Of a stretch of 27,067 nt of DNA, positions 11,993 through 19,312 are shown in pieces (positions within the stretch are counted from its first letter, which is position 1; each line of letters opens with the position of its first letter). This stretch comes from a virus. A program made the translations under genes and the position numbers. The stretch lies in the IMG/VR virus record IMGVR_UViG_3300049827_000149, positions 1-27,067 of that record; one strand, written 5' to 3'. The notes beneath the pieces are model-generated. The model had not been told where the DNA came from. It did not search any database and worked only from the letters and a program-made list of their open reading frames with translations.

Positions 11993-12207
11993 AAGCAAGC
12001 AATGCACGATCATCGGTCAGTGTACAAAGCGAAGCGGACGATTACTAAGTACGAACGCACAAGACCAAAGCAAGCAATCAACAATACACGCTGAAAGGCA
12101 TTTATTTATTTTGATTGAGTCAGTCAGTGAGTTATGAATGAATCAAAGCAAGCAAGCTAAGCAAGCAAGGATGTAAATAAGCAAGCAAGCAAGAAAGAGA
12201 AGCAAGG
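11993..12207. repeat. AAGC tetranucleotide repeat cluster
   Basis: The unit AAGC recurs in short tandem runs of two to three and a half copies: 11993-12002, 12068-12077, 12146-12157, 12159-12170 and 12179-12193. Isolated copies lie around them. Other four-base periods interleave: TTTATTTATT (about 12101), GTCAGTCAGT (about 12119) and GAATGAAT (about 12136). The spacing is irregular, so these are not classical iterons, but the density is far above chance. They fall inside the inverted repeat pair at 12021-12308. Confidence 0.75.
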
Positions 12208-12308
12208 CAGAAGAATATCCATTCACTCTCTCTAAAAAATAACACCAACAATCGCAATTCATCAGCGATCACTAAGCGTAGTTGACGACCGCTTCGCTTA
12301 TATGTACA
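12021..12308. repeat. Long-range inverted repeat (TGTACA + AAGCGAAGCGG)
   Basis: AAGCGAAGCGG at 12027-12037 is the exact reverse complement of CCGCTTCGCTT at 12289-12299, about 250 bp apart. Each arm also has TGTACA immediately outside it (12021-12026 and 12303-12308). The arms therefore form a palindromic pair with a small insertion (TAT) in the right arm. The AAGC repeats lie between. A protein binding both arms, a looping site, or the boundary of an origin are possible readings. Confidence 0.75.
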
Positions 12309-12450
12309 TTATACAGACACGCCAAAACATGTCAAGCAAAAAATTTGATTTGTCTCACTTTATGCGGGTTACAGCTCTCCCGCGTTTTTCGCTCATGCGG
12401 ATTTAAAACACACGTTGTTAACAAAGTGCGCACAGCACGACATGCCAGGG

Positions 12451-12531
12451 CATCGCCAAGCTCGATCATCGCCACATGACCGGCACCGACTCTAGGATGA
12501 CATGACCGGCACCGGCACAGCATCGCCAAGC
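12451..12531. repeat. Direct repeats CATCGCCAAGC and ACATGACCGGCACCG
   Basis: CATCGCCAAGC occurs at 12451-12461 and 12521-12531 (70 bp apart). ACATGACCGGCACCG occurs at 12474-12488 and 12500-12514 (26 bp apart), nested between them. A further close copy (AATCGCCAAGC) lies near 11986. Repeated non-coding words at fixed spacing are typical of protein binding sites in phage control regions. A role cannot be assigned from sequence alone. Confidence 0.7.
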
Positions 12532-12689
12532 AAACGATTGTTTCATGCAAGCGTTCCATCGGCGCGGACTGGGTGTGTTCATGCGAGTAGTGTTCGGGTG
12601 AGCAGGGGGGAGGGGGTCGCGCGCGCGGATGGGGCGAAATTACTATTGGATTCCCCGCCCAACAAAAAAATAGCCAAAGGGGAAACTAC

Positions 12690-12717
12690 TTGACATCCCC
12701 CCACAATCTGCTACAAC
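12690..12717 (+). promoter_or_regulatory. Candidate sigma-70-type late promoter, possibly giving a leaderless mRNA
   Basis: TTGACA at 12690-12695 matches the -35 consensus. TACAAC at 12712-12717, after a 16-bp spacer, is a four-of-six match to TATAAT. A start about seven bases after the -10 box would fall at about 12724, which is the A of the first late ATG. The transcript would then be leaderless. No ribosome-binding site lies between the promoter and the ATG, which agrees with that reading. Confidence 0.6.
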
Positions 12718-12723
12718 TTGCGT

Positions 12724-12978
12724 ATGGCTAACCCATATTCATATGACCTGCAAGGACAAGGCGGGGGTCGCGTTATCACCTCTGCTAGTGGCGCGGTGAC
12801 TGGCACTTTTCGTTGGATTCAAGTTGTGACCGACACGGTATTTAGTGCCTTGTCGTCGTCCAATGTTGCTAATGCGAGTGCGCTGCAAACGGTTACTATT
12901 CCTGCTGGTGTGGGTCTTGGTGGTCGATTTGAGTCGATTACGGTTACTAGCGGCGTTGTGATTGCGTATAACATCTGA
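12724..12978 (+). CDS. Small virion-associated protein, first late gene
   Basis: An 84-residue protein: polar, glycine-rich start (MANPYSYDLQGQGGGRVITS), then regular beta-strands (GTFRWIQVVTDTVFSALSSS, then LQTVTIPAGVGLGGRFESIT) ending SGVVIAYN. The pattern resembles small phage virion or head-decoration proteins with a compact beta fold; the exact role is not known. The start ATG (12724) was chosen because the frame's earlier TTG lies in the promoter's -10 region. It overlaps the nozzle gene's start by one base (TGATG), so they are co-translated. Confidence 0.65.
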   Translation: MANPYSYDLQGQGGGRVITSASGAVTGTFRWIQVVTDTVFSALSSSNVANASALQTVTIPAGVGLGGRFESITVTSGVVIAYNI

Positions 12979-15422
12979 TGAGTCAATTTGCACAGAGTGG
13001 CAGTGCGATGGACGATGCCCAATCCTCTGATGGGGATGTTGGGTTTATCGGCGTGAATCAGCGACTACAGCTGAATCAGTTGCAAGCTGGTGAGGTGCGT
13101 GAGTCGTTGAATGGTAGGATTGAGGGGTTCTGGAAACCTCGGCGTGGTATTGTTGAAAAGACAAGCGCGTTTACTACTGGTAGTTCTCCTTTGGCATTGC
13201 CGTTCTATTTGATTGATACTCCGAAGACAATTTCTGCGGCGACTGTTCCTGTTGCTGGCACTGTTCGGATTACCGTTACTGGTCATGGATTTGGTGCTGG
13301 TTCACAAGGGTGGGCACGGATTTCTGGTCTGGATGCTGCGGTGAGCGGGGATTACTTGCTGACCCGTGTTGATGCTAATACCTTAGAGTATTCTGTGGCT
13401 GGCGTTACTTCGATTGTCGATGGTGTCGGGACATTGCAGCAAATGCCGATTAACGATGCCGCTAATGCCAACGTCCGTGCGTCATGCTTGTTCAGTGATC
13501 CAAATACCAATGACAAAGAGTATGTGATTATTGCGCTTGATTCCGTGGCGAAGAAGGTGGATTTGGAGACATTCGTGGCTACGGACATTCCTTATCCTAC
13601 TGGGCAATCACTTGGAGCGAAGACCGACATGATCCAAGTCTTTGACAAGGTCATGCTTTTCCGTGATGGCAAACAAGCGTTTGAATGGTATCCGAATGGT
13701 CGCCCTGTGTTGGCGGCTTCTAAGAGTGGATCTACGACTGTGACGATGCGCGTGGTCAAGCATGGATTGCTGGCAGGTGCTTCTGTGACGATTGCTGGAT
13801 TGACTGGCACGTCTGCTCCGAACGGGACGTATGTGGTGGCAAGCGTGGTTGACCAAGATACATTTACCTTCGTTGCGTCTCCTAGCCAGACGATTGCCTA
13901 CGGCGTTGCAAATGCGACAATGACCGACGGATTTACTTTGTCCCCTGGTGGAACTTATGTTCAGCCCCAAACTTTCAACGCAAATGGCAGCAACATAACA
14001 TCCACTGGGGGACTTGTTTCCATGACCGTTTCTGGCAACGTCACGCTAAATGCTGGTGATGTTGTTGTGGTCTATGAGTGCAGCATCCCTGAGTTTTCTT
14101 CGCTTGTTGGGAAAGAGTTTGTTCTGACAAATGCGACAACGACCTTGTTGCAATTCTACGCGCCTGTGCCTAATGTGAGCAGCGGATCTAGCTCCGTGTC
14201 AATCGAGGTGGGTGGGCAGTTTAGCGTGGGTGCTGGATTCATGCACCAGCCTGGTGCGCCATGGGGTGTTTACTTTCAACGCAGATTGTGGGTGCCGTTC
14301 TACTACGATCAAAGCGGTGCTTACAATGCGGTGACGTTCACGAGCCGTGGAATCACTGACGAGATTGCTGCATCGGACATTTTGGATACGACCACGTTCG
14401 ACCAGATTGCCAATCAGTTCCGAATCTCTGGTGGAACTGCGGATCATGTAGTGGCGATGCACGGATTCTATGATGATTCGTTGATTGTTCTGAATCGTAA
14501 CAGCTTGCACCTTGTGGCAGGAACGCAGGGAGGTCTAAGCGATACCGTGGTGAAAGAGCTTACATCGGAAGTCGGGTGCTTAGCTCGGAAAACTGTGGTG
14601 ATGAAAGGGAACGCGATGTTCTTTTTGTCCGACGATGGCGTTTATGCGGTGGAGTTCATCGAGCAATACAACCTTCGGGGCGCAGATGAGCCTATTTCCA
14701 AGAACATCCAGCCATACATTGACCGAATCAATCGTGATTTGGCTGGTGGCGCGGTGGCTACGCTGTATGAAAACCGCTATTACCTAGCTGTTCCTCTTGA
14801 TTCTGTAGTGGGTGCTGGTGATGCGCGTGGAAATAACGCAATTTTGGTGTTCAACTTCCTGAATAAAGCATGGGAGTCGCTTGATACCTTTGGCGATAGC
14901 CGCTTTTTGATCGAGGACTTCATCGTTGGTAGCGCAGCGGATCGGAATAACATCTATGCCGTGACCTCAAATGGTGGATTGCACCAGTTGGAAGCAGATG
15001 AAACGTCAAACGATCGTTTCAACGTGTCCAACGTAGGCAGTTCTTTGGTGACCGTGCCGATAAATGCCAAGCTTACCACCCGTGGATACAGCTTTAACAA
15101 CCTTGATCGTAAGCGGTTCACAGATGTTCAAGTGAACATCCAAGCATTGCAAGGGCAACAAGCGGAATACAACCTCCAATTTGCTGCGGAAGACCCTGAT
15201 GCCGCCGAAGAGATTGGCACGACTACGCAATTCCTTGGTGGTGAGGTTCTTTCTCCTAGCGGCAGCAACGAATCCGAGACTGCCAGCATCCGTTGCCGGC
15301 TTGGTGGCGTGCGAGGCTTCACAGGCACTATGATCTTGACAAGAACAATCGGTTCCCCTAGGGTGAACTCAGTTAAAGTCACAGGTAGCATTACCAATAG
15401 ACAAATCATTTCTCAGAAATAA
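12978..15422 (+). CDS. Tail nozzle / DNA stabilisation-type structural protein
   Basis: An 814-residue structural protein. The N-terminus QLNQLQAGEVRESLNGRIEG and FWKPRRGIVEK is typical of podovirus stabilisation/nozzle proteins (P22 gp10 or T7 gp12-like role), which close the tail tube below the portal and connector. Two beta-modules are inserted at about residues 95-150 and 253-320, each carrying an HG(F/L)..G..(V/A).I.GL pattern. The C-terminal two thirds carry beta-propeller-like segments (QRRLWVPFYYDQSG, then ILVFNFLNKAWESLDTFGDS). This is a call by layout and context, as it lies in front of fibre and ejection genes. The exact family is not confirmed. Confidence 0.7.
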   Translation: MSQFAQSGSAMDDAQSSDGDVGFIGVNQRLQLNQLQAGEVRESLNGRIEGFWKPRRGIVEKTSAFTTGSSPLALPFYLIDTPKTISAATVPVAGTVRITVTGHGFGAGSQGWARISGLDAAVSGDYLLTRVDANTLEYSVAGVTSIVDGVGTLQQMPINDAANANVRASCLFSDPNTNDKEYVIIALDSVAKKVDLETFVATDIPYPTGQSLGAKTDMIQVFDKVMLFRDGKQAFEWYPNGRPVLAASKSGSTTVTMRVVKHGLLAGASVTIAGLTGTSAPNGTYVVASVVDQDTFTFVASPSQTIAYGVANATMTDGFTLSPGGTYVQPQTFNANGSNITSTGGLVSMTVSGNVTLNAGDVVVVYECSIPEFSSLVGKEFVLTNATTTLLQFYAPVPNVSSGSSSVSIEVGGQFSVGAGFMHQPGAPWGVYFQRRLWVPFYYDQSGAYNAVTFTSRGITDEIAASDILDTTTFDQIANQFRISGGTADHVVAMHGFYDDSLIVLNRNSLHLVAGTQGGLSDTVVKELTSEVGCLARKTVVMKGNAMFFLSDDGVYAVEFIEQYNLRGADEPISKNIQPYIDRINRDLAGGAVATLYENRYYLAVPLDSVVGAGDARGNNAILVFNFLNKAWESLDTFGDSRFLIEDFIVGSAADRNNIYAVTSNGGLHQLEADETSNDRFNVSNVGSSLVTVPINAKLTTRGYSFNNLDRKRFTDVQVNIQALQGQQAEYNLQFAAEDPDAAEEIGTTTQFLGGEVLSPSGSNESETASIRCRLGGVRGFTGTMILTRTIGSPRVNSVKVTGSITNRQIISQK

Positions 15423-15426
15423 CGCC

Positions 15427-16407
15427 ATGGGAGCCGTTGACACCACATACACCTTTACCCCGACCGATACCATCACTAGCACGAAGATGAATAACATCAT
15501 CGACGAGACAGTGATGACTTCTGATGCCATTATTGGCACGACATTGGAGATTAGCTCTGGCAAGTTGCGGATTCGTAGCGGAGGAATCACGTCAAACGAG
15601 ATGGGAGCAAACTCCGTTACTGCAAGCGCAATTACGGATGGAACTATTACAGACGTGGAGATCAGTGGGACTGCTGCAATCTCATTGTCCAAGCTGGCAA
15701 CAGGTGCTTTGCCTACTGCGATTACTATTGCAACAGCCAATCTAGTTGATGCAAACGTAACAACTCCCAAGATTGCGGATGCAAATGTTACAGCGGCAAA
15801 ACTTAGTGGGGCGCAAACGGGAACTGCTCCGATTTTTGGAGTAAGAGCATGGGCTAATTTCAATGCTCAAAGCAATACTGATGTCGCTGGAACGTTTTCT
15901 CGCTCTGGCACGACTGTCACCGTGACAGTTACTGGGCATGGATTAATTGTGGGAAACTTGATCTTTATTGACTTCACAGCAGGAACGGGAACGGTTGCTC
16001 CTGACGGTCTTTATGTTGTAGCAAGTGTGACTGACGCAAATGTATTTACCGTTACAAGTGCCGCATCTGCTACTGGAACTGGAACTGTTACTTTAAAAAG
16101 AAAAACAATTCGTGCAAGTGGCAACATTTCTTGTATTTCTGCTTCCCCAGAAAACCCTGTAATCCCGCCAACGTCCTCTGCTTTTCAGGATGATGGATTT
16201 TACATAGCCAATTTTTCAGTCGCTATGCCCGACTCCAACTTTGCAGTCTTTGGAAGCTGTAATGAAGGCTTTCCCTTTACTGCTGCTAGTGGAAATGACA
16301 TTCTATCTGGTGCTGCATACAACGCCCAATGCGCAAGAGTATTGACAATTAGTGGAGGTGGGACGGCAGTTGATTGTGTTTTCAATAGTTTTTCCGTTGT
16401 TGGATGA
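15427..16407 (+). CDS. Tail fibre-like protein with collagen-free beta repeats
   Basis: A 326-residue protein. The first part reads FTPTDTITSTKMNNIIDETV and then a repeated 'a.aITDGTITD.EISGTAAISLSKL' and 'LVDANVTTPKIADANVTAAKLSG' segment, the pattern of trimeric phage fibre shafts. A module at about residues 161-225 (TVTVTGHGLIVGNLIFID, then DGLYVVASVTDANVFTV) matches two modules in the upstream nozzle protein. The C-terminus is a beta-rich head (FYIANFSVAMPDSNFAVFGS). A receptor-binding fibre attached to the nozzle is the likely role. No chaperone domain is visible. There is no ribosome-binding site before its ATG, which lies 5 bp from the previous stop. Confidence 0.7.
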   Translation: MGAVDTTYTFTPTDTITSTKMNNIIDETVMTSDAIIGTTLEISSGKLRIRSGGITSNEMGANSVTASAITDGTITDVEISGTAAISLSKLATGALPTAITIATANLVDANVTTPKIADANVTAAKLSGAQTGTAPIFGVRAWANFNAQSNTDVAGTFSRSGTTVTVTVTGHGLIVGNLIFIDFTAGTGTVAPDGLYVVASVTDANVFTVTSAASATGTGTVTLKRKTIRASGNISCISASPENPVIPPTSSAFQDDGFYIANFSVAMPDSNFAVFGSCNEGFPFTAASGNDILSGAAYNAQCARVLTISGGGTAVDCVFNSFSVVG

Positions 16408-16736
16408 ATCCTTACCTCCACAAAGTAATTGAACTCTATGAAGAACACAACATCGACCTCCAGTCCGTTATCGGTTGGCACTTGTGCTACGGAATCGTCG
16501 TTTCTACACCAACGGTGTTTGCTTTGTTCTTTCCTTCTTGCAGTAATGAACCTGAAATGGCTGTCGTTAATGAAGAAGCCGACACTCTCTACGCTACAAT
16601 GTGTTGCGGAAACATGCGGGATTCGTTGTCATTGCTTAAAGACCAATACGCATACGTTGCGTTTCGGAGAGAACTCAAAGGATCGAGCAGGGTTCGCTTG
16701 CTAAATATGAAAAAATTCTACTCAAAACTCAAATAA
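16404..16736 (+). CDS. Conserved small phage protein next to tail fibre
   Basis: A 110-residue protein that overlaps the fibre gene by 4 bp (ATGA). It reads YLHKVIELYEEHNIDLQSVI, then GWHLCYGIVVSTPTVFALFF, and ends QYAYVAFRRELKGSSRVRLL. The 'W.L.yG.v.s.p..F.L..' segment, a variable centre, and 'yvaF.R..kGssrvRl' are a layout I recall from small phage proteins close to tail or fibre genes. Their function is unknown to me. It could assist fibre folding or be a virion component, from its place. Confidence 0.65.
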   Translation: MNPYLHKVIELYEEHNIDLQSVIGWHLCYGIVVSTPTVFALFFPSCSNEPEMAVVNEEADTLYATMCCGNMRDSLSLLKDQYAYVAFRRELKGSSRVRLLNMKKFYSKLK

Positions 16737-16737
16737 T

Positions 16738-17784
16738 ATGGGAGCTATTACATCAATTTTTAAATCACCTCCAAAAGTGAAGGCACCTAAAATGGATATC
16801 GCCAAAGACATTCAGAGCTATGTCTCTGGCATGTCGGCTTCCTTGCCGCAAATGCTTCAGCAGGAGCAACAGTTTCGTCCACAATTCCAAGGGCTAAACC
16901 TGAACGACATCCAGTCATTCCTTAGCGGCACACAAGGGCAACAAGGTCTATTTGGTCTAAGTCGCACCGCAGCTCAAGAAGCTGGCATGGGATTGGGTCA
17001 AGCGCGTGAAGCAGAATTGCAGCAAATGACTGGGCAAACTGGTCTCGCGCGTGGTCTTTTGCAAGCGTTATCGCCTGAGCAAGCTGGCGTAATGCAGAAT
17101 TTCAGCAATGAAGCAAGCCGCGCACTGGCATCTTCTCAGATGGTGAGTCCTGAAGAGCGCAGAGCATATCAACAAACTGCCCGTGAAGCTGCTGCTGCTG
17201 CTGGTAGGCTTGGTGGAAACGCTGCAATTGCTTCGGAAGTAATGGGGCGTGAAGATTTGATGGCGCGGAAACGTGCGGAAGCAATGCAAGCGCAACAGAA
17301 TGTGTTCAATGCCGCTCAAGGATTCTATACACAACCAGGCTTACAGTTGCTAAGTTCCGCTCCACTGTCTTTCCAGCAAGGGCAAAACTTTGTTCAGTCT
17401 GGACTTGGCGCAATTGGCGCGGGAACTCCACAATTGTTTGACCCTGCAGTAGGGTTAAACCTTGGTGCAGCACAACGATCGAATCAGTTGCAAGCAGCAT
17501 CCGCTACCGCTCAAAACAAAGCTGCTCACAATGCGGCAATGATGCAAATGATTGGCAGTTTTGCAGGTGCAGCAGGAACTGCTAAGGCATCTGATCGCCG
17601 CCTCAAAACCGACATTAAGAAAGTCGGCAAGACGGATTCTGGTCTTTCGGTCTACACCTACAAATACAAAGGCGAGAACAAAACTCACATGGGAGTCATG
17701 GCGCAGGAAGTCGAAGAAGTATTTCCTGAAGCAGTTACTGAAATTGATGGCTACAAAGCTGTTTACTACGATCTAATCAAATAA
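16738..17784 (+). CDS. Internal virion (ejection) protein with C-terminal S74-type chaperone domain
   Basis: A 348-residue protein. The first 280 residues are glutamine- and alanine-rich helix (TAAQEAGMGLGQAREAELQQ, then ARQQAQ-type runs and MMQMIGSFAGAAGTAK), as in podovirus ejection proteins. The last 64 residues (285-348) are a short peptidase S74 / intramolecular chaperone domain: SDRRLKTDIKKVG, then YTYKYKGENKTHMGVMAQEV, then FPEAVTEIDGYKAVYYDL. In full-length S74 domains the serine of SDxRLK starts autocleavage. Here the domain is short, so folding without cleavage is equally possible. It is followed by two more internal virion genes. Confidence 0.75.
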   Translation: MGAITSIFKSPPKVKAPKMDIAKDIQSYVSGMSASLPQMLQQEQQFRPQFQGLNLNDIQSFLSGTQGQQGLFGLSRTAAQEAGMGLGQAREAELQQMTGQTGLARGLLQALSPEQAGVMQNFSNEASRALASSQMVSPEERRAYQQTAREAAAAAGRLGGNAAIASEVMGREDLMARKRAEAMQAQQNVFNAAQGFYTQPGLQLLSSAPLSFQQGQNFVQSGLGAIGAGTPQLFDPAVGLNLGAAQRSNQLQAASATAQNKAAHNAAMMQMIGSFAGAAGTAKASDRRLKTDIKKVGKTDSGLSVYTYKYKGENKTHMGVMAQEVEEVFPEAVTEIDGYKAVYYDLIK

Positions 17785-17785
17785 T

Positions 17786-19312
17786 ATGGCACCTTACGGA
17801 AGAGGACAAACACTTGGGTCAGGCATCAATCCTGAATCGTTCAAGCAGGATTACAGCGGATTTGCGCGAGCTGCTCAAATGCAAGCGCAGGGGATGGCGA
17901 ATCTTGGAGAAAGCATAGGGCAAGCGACTGGCGATTATTTCAAGCAACAGAACGAGAAGAAGAAGGCGGTCAAGCAAGCCAGCACACAGATTGATGCTGC
18001 TTTGAAGCTGTTTCCTGACCTTGCTCCTACTTTTGGCGATGTGCAAAACAGATTGCGTGATGACGACATTCCTCTAAGCGAACGTGCTGCGGAAGCTGAA
18101 ACGATTGCTGGGATGATTAATATGGGTGTTAGCGAGATGCGCAACAGAGCCGAAATGGCGTTACAGCGTGAAAAAATGTATGCTGGCGGTGGTGGTGGCG
18201 TATCGGCTCCTGATTTGCAGATGAGCGAGATCGAAGAGGTCATTGATGGAAAGCGTTACAAGGTTCCCGTGATTTTTAACAAGCAAACGGGAGCAATGAT
18301 GAGACCTGATGGAACGCTTGTGGGGCAACCCAATGTTGCGGCATCGTCTATTGATTCCGCTCTAAACATGGGCGGCGGCTCTCAAGGAGGCATGAACGCA
18401 CAAGCTGCTGCAATTAACAATGCTTTGCCATTGCCTGATGAGGTGCTTTACACTGATGACACGAGCCAGCTTCCACCTCTTAATACTGGTGTAGGTGAGC
18501 AAATAGCATCTGTTCTTCCTAGCGTTAGTAACGATGGCTTTAACCCTCCACCAATTAATCCTGTTCCTGTTGGCAGCGGTGCAAGCGCACGGACTCAAGC
18601 AGTTCCTTCGTATGCGGTTCCTGTTGATGAAAAAAACGTTGAGGTAAAAACATTAACAGCAGAGCAAAAAAGATCCATGGGATTACCTGATGGGGATTAT
18701 GTTGGACGATTTGTCAATGGTGAGCTTACATCGCCACCTACGGTAATTCCTCCAAAAACAAACGACATTGATTCTACTCGCCAAAAAGCATTGGATGCTC
18801 CGAATATCGCTTACATTCAAAAGGCTCAAGATTCTGGTCAAAAACTATCTGCGCTGAACGCCGCTTACAAACTTCTTGATAGCGAAGCGGTAAAAACTGG
18901 TGCTTTTGCTAACTACAAAACAGAAGCGAAAAGGATTTTGGGCAAAGATGTAGCAAATGAGGAGCAATTTAATTCATTGGTTGGCAATTTGGCAATGGAG
19001 GCTATCGACATGACCAAAGGTGCCATCTCTGACAGAGAGATGCAATACTTCACAGAGGTTCTTGCTCCAAACATCAGTAAGTCAGTTGAAGGAAACAAGA
19101 AAATCTTGCAATTCAAAATTAACATGGCTAGGCGCGATGTTAAAATTGGAGACAAGGTGCGAGAAATGTTTGAAAAAAATGCATCTCCTGCTGAAATTCA
19201 AACAGAAGTTTCAAAAATTATGGAGCAAAATCCGCTTGATGGAACGCTTCGAGCAAAAATTGTTCCTGCAAGCGAATCACAAAGCATTTACGAGAAATAC
19301 AACATCAAATGA
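17786..19312 (+). CDS. Probable internal virion / ejection protein
   Basis: A 508-residue protein. The N-terminus is glycine-rich (GRGQTLGSGINPESFKQDYS) followed by helical stretches (AARAAQMQAQGMANLGESIG-like, then QQNEKKKAVKQASTQIDAAL) and a glycine run (about residues 132-136). The middle is proline- and serine-rich, low in order, and the C-terminal 170 residues (LSALNAAYKLLDSEAVKTGA, then LAMEAIDMTKGAISDREMQY) are helical. This is the mixed composition of podovirus internal virion proteins, which are ejected and help DNA cross the cell envelope. The function is inferred mainly from composition and position between two other ejection-type genes. It overlaps the next gene by 4 bp. Confidence 0.6.
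   Translation: MAPYGRGQTLGSGINPESFKQDYSGFARAAQMQAQGMANLGESIGQATGDYFKQQNEKKKAVKQASTQIDAALKLFPDLAPTFGDVQNRLRDDDIPLSERAAEAETIAGMINMGVSEMRNRAEMALQREKMYAGGGGGVSAPDLQMSEIEEVIDGKRYKVPVIFNKQTGAMMRPDGTLVGQPNVAASSIDSALNMGGGSQGGMNAQAAAINNALPLPDEVLYTDDTSQLPPLNTGVGEQIASVLPSVSNDGFNPPPINPVPVGSGASARTQAVPSYAVPVDEKNVEVKTLTAEQKRSMGLPDGDYVGRFVNGELTSPPTVIPPKTNDIDSTRQKALDAPNIAYIQKAQDSGQKLSALNAAYKLLDSEAVKTGAFANYKTEAKRILGKDVANEEQFNSLVGNLAMEAIDMTKGAISDREMQYFTEVLAPNISKSVEGNKKILQFKINMARRDVKIGDKVREMFEKNASPAEIQTEVSKIMEQNPLDGTLRAKIVPASESQSIYEKYNIK

Larger units (their letters stand above)
11753..12723. other. Repeat-rich non-coding divergent region; candidate origin/control region
   Basis: About 970 bp between the leftward and rightward transcription units with no convincing gene. 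Reading it directly: an AT-rich stretch (about 11820-11870), a tandem repeat (11936-11981), many AAGC tetranucleotide repeats (about 11990-12210), inverted repeats (12021-12308), direct repeats (12451-12531), a G-rich and alternating CG stretch (12596-12634), then a promoter (12690-12717). Short open frames are present but are out of context and lack ribosome-binding sites. Phages often place the origin and the early/late promoters in such a divergent region, so this is the best candidate here. No perfect DnaA box (TTATNCACA) was found by eye. Confidence 0.6.

Noticed and set aside
11993-12207. CRISPR-like array
   Set aside because: The AAGC repeats are four-base units with irregular spacing, without a repeat-spacer pattern.
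12282-12479. 65-codon rightward open frame inside the divergent region
   Set aside because: It covers an inverted-repeat arm, has no ribosome-binding site and reads like random cysteine- and histidine-rich sequence.
12502-12693. 63-codon rightward open frame before the late promoter
   Set aside because: It overlaps direct repeats and the G-rich stretch and runs into the promoter; composition is not protein-like.
15369-15863. 164-codon leftward open frame antisense to the nozzle end and fibre start
   Set aside because: It is valine/alanine-rich because of the fibre repeats on the other strand and crosses a gene boundary.
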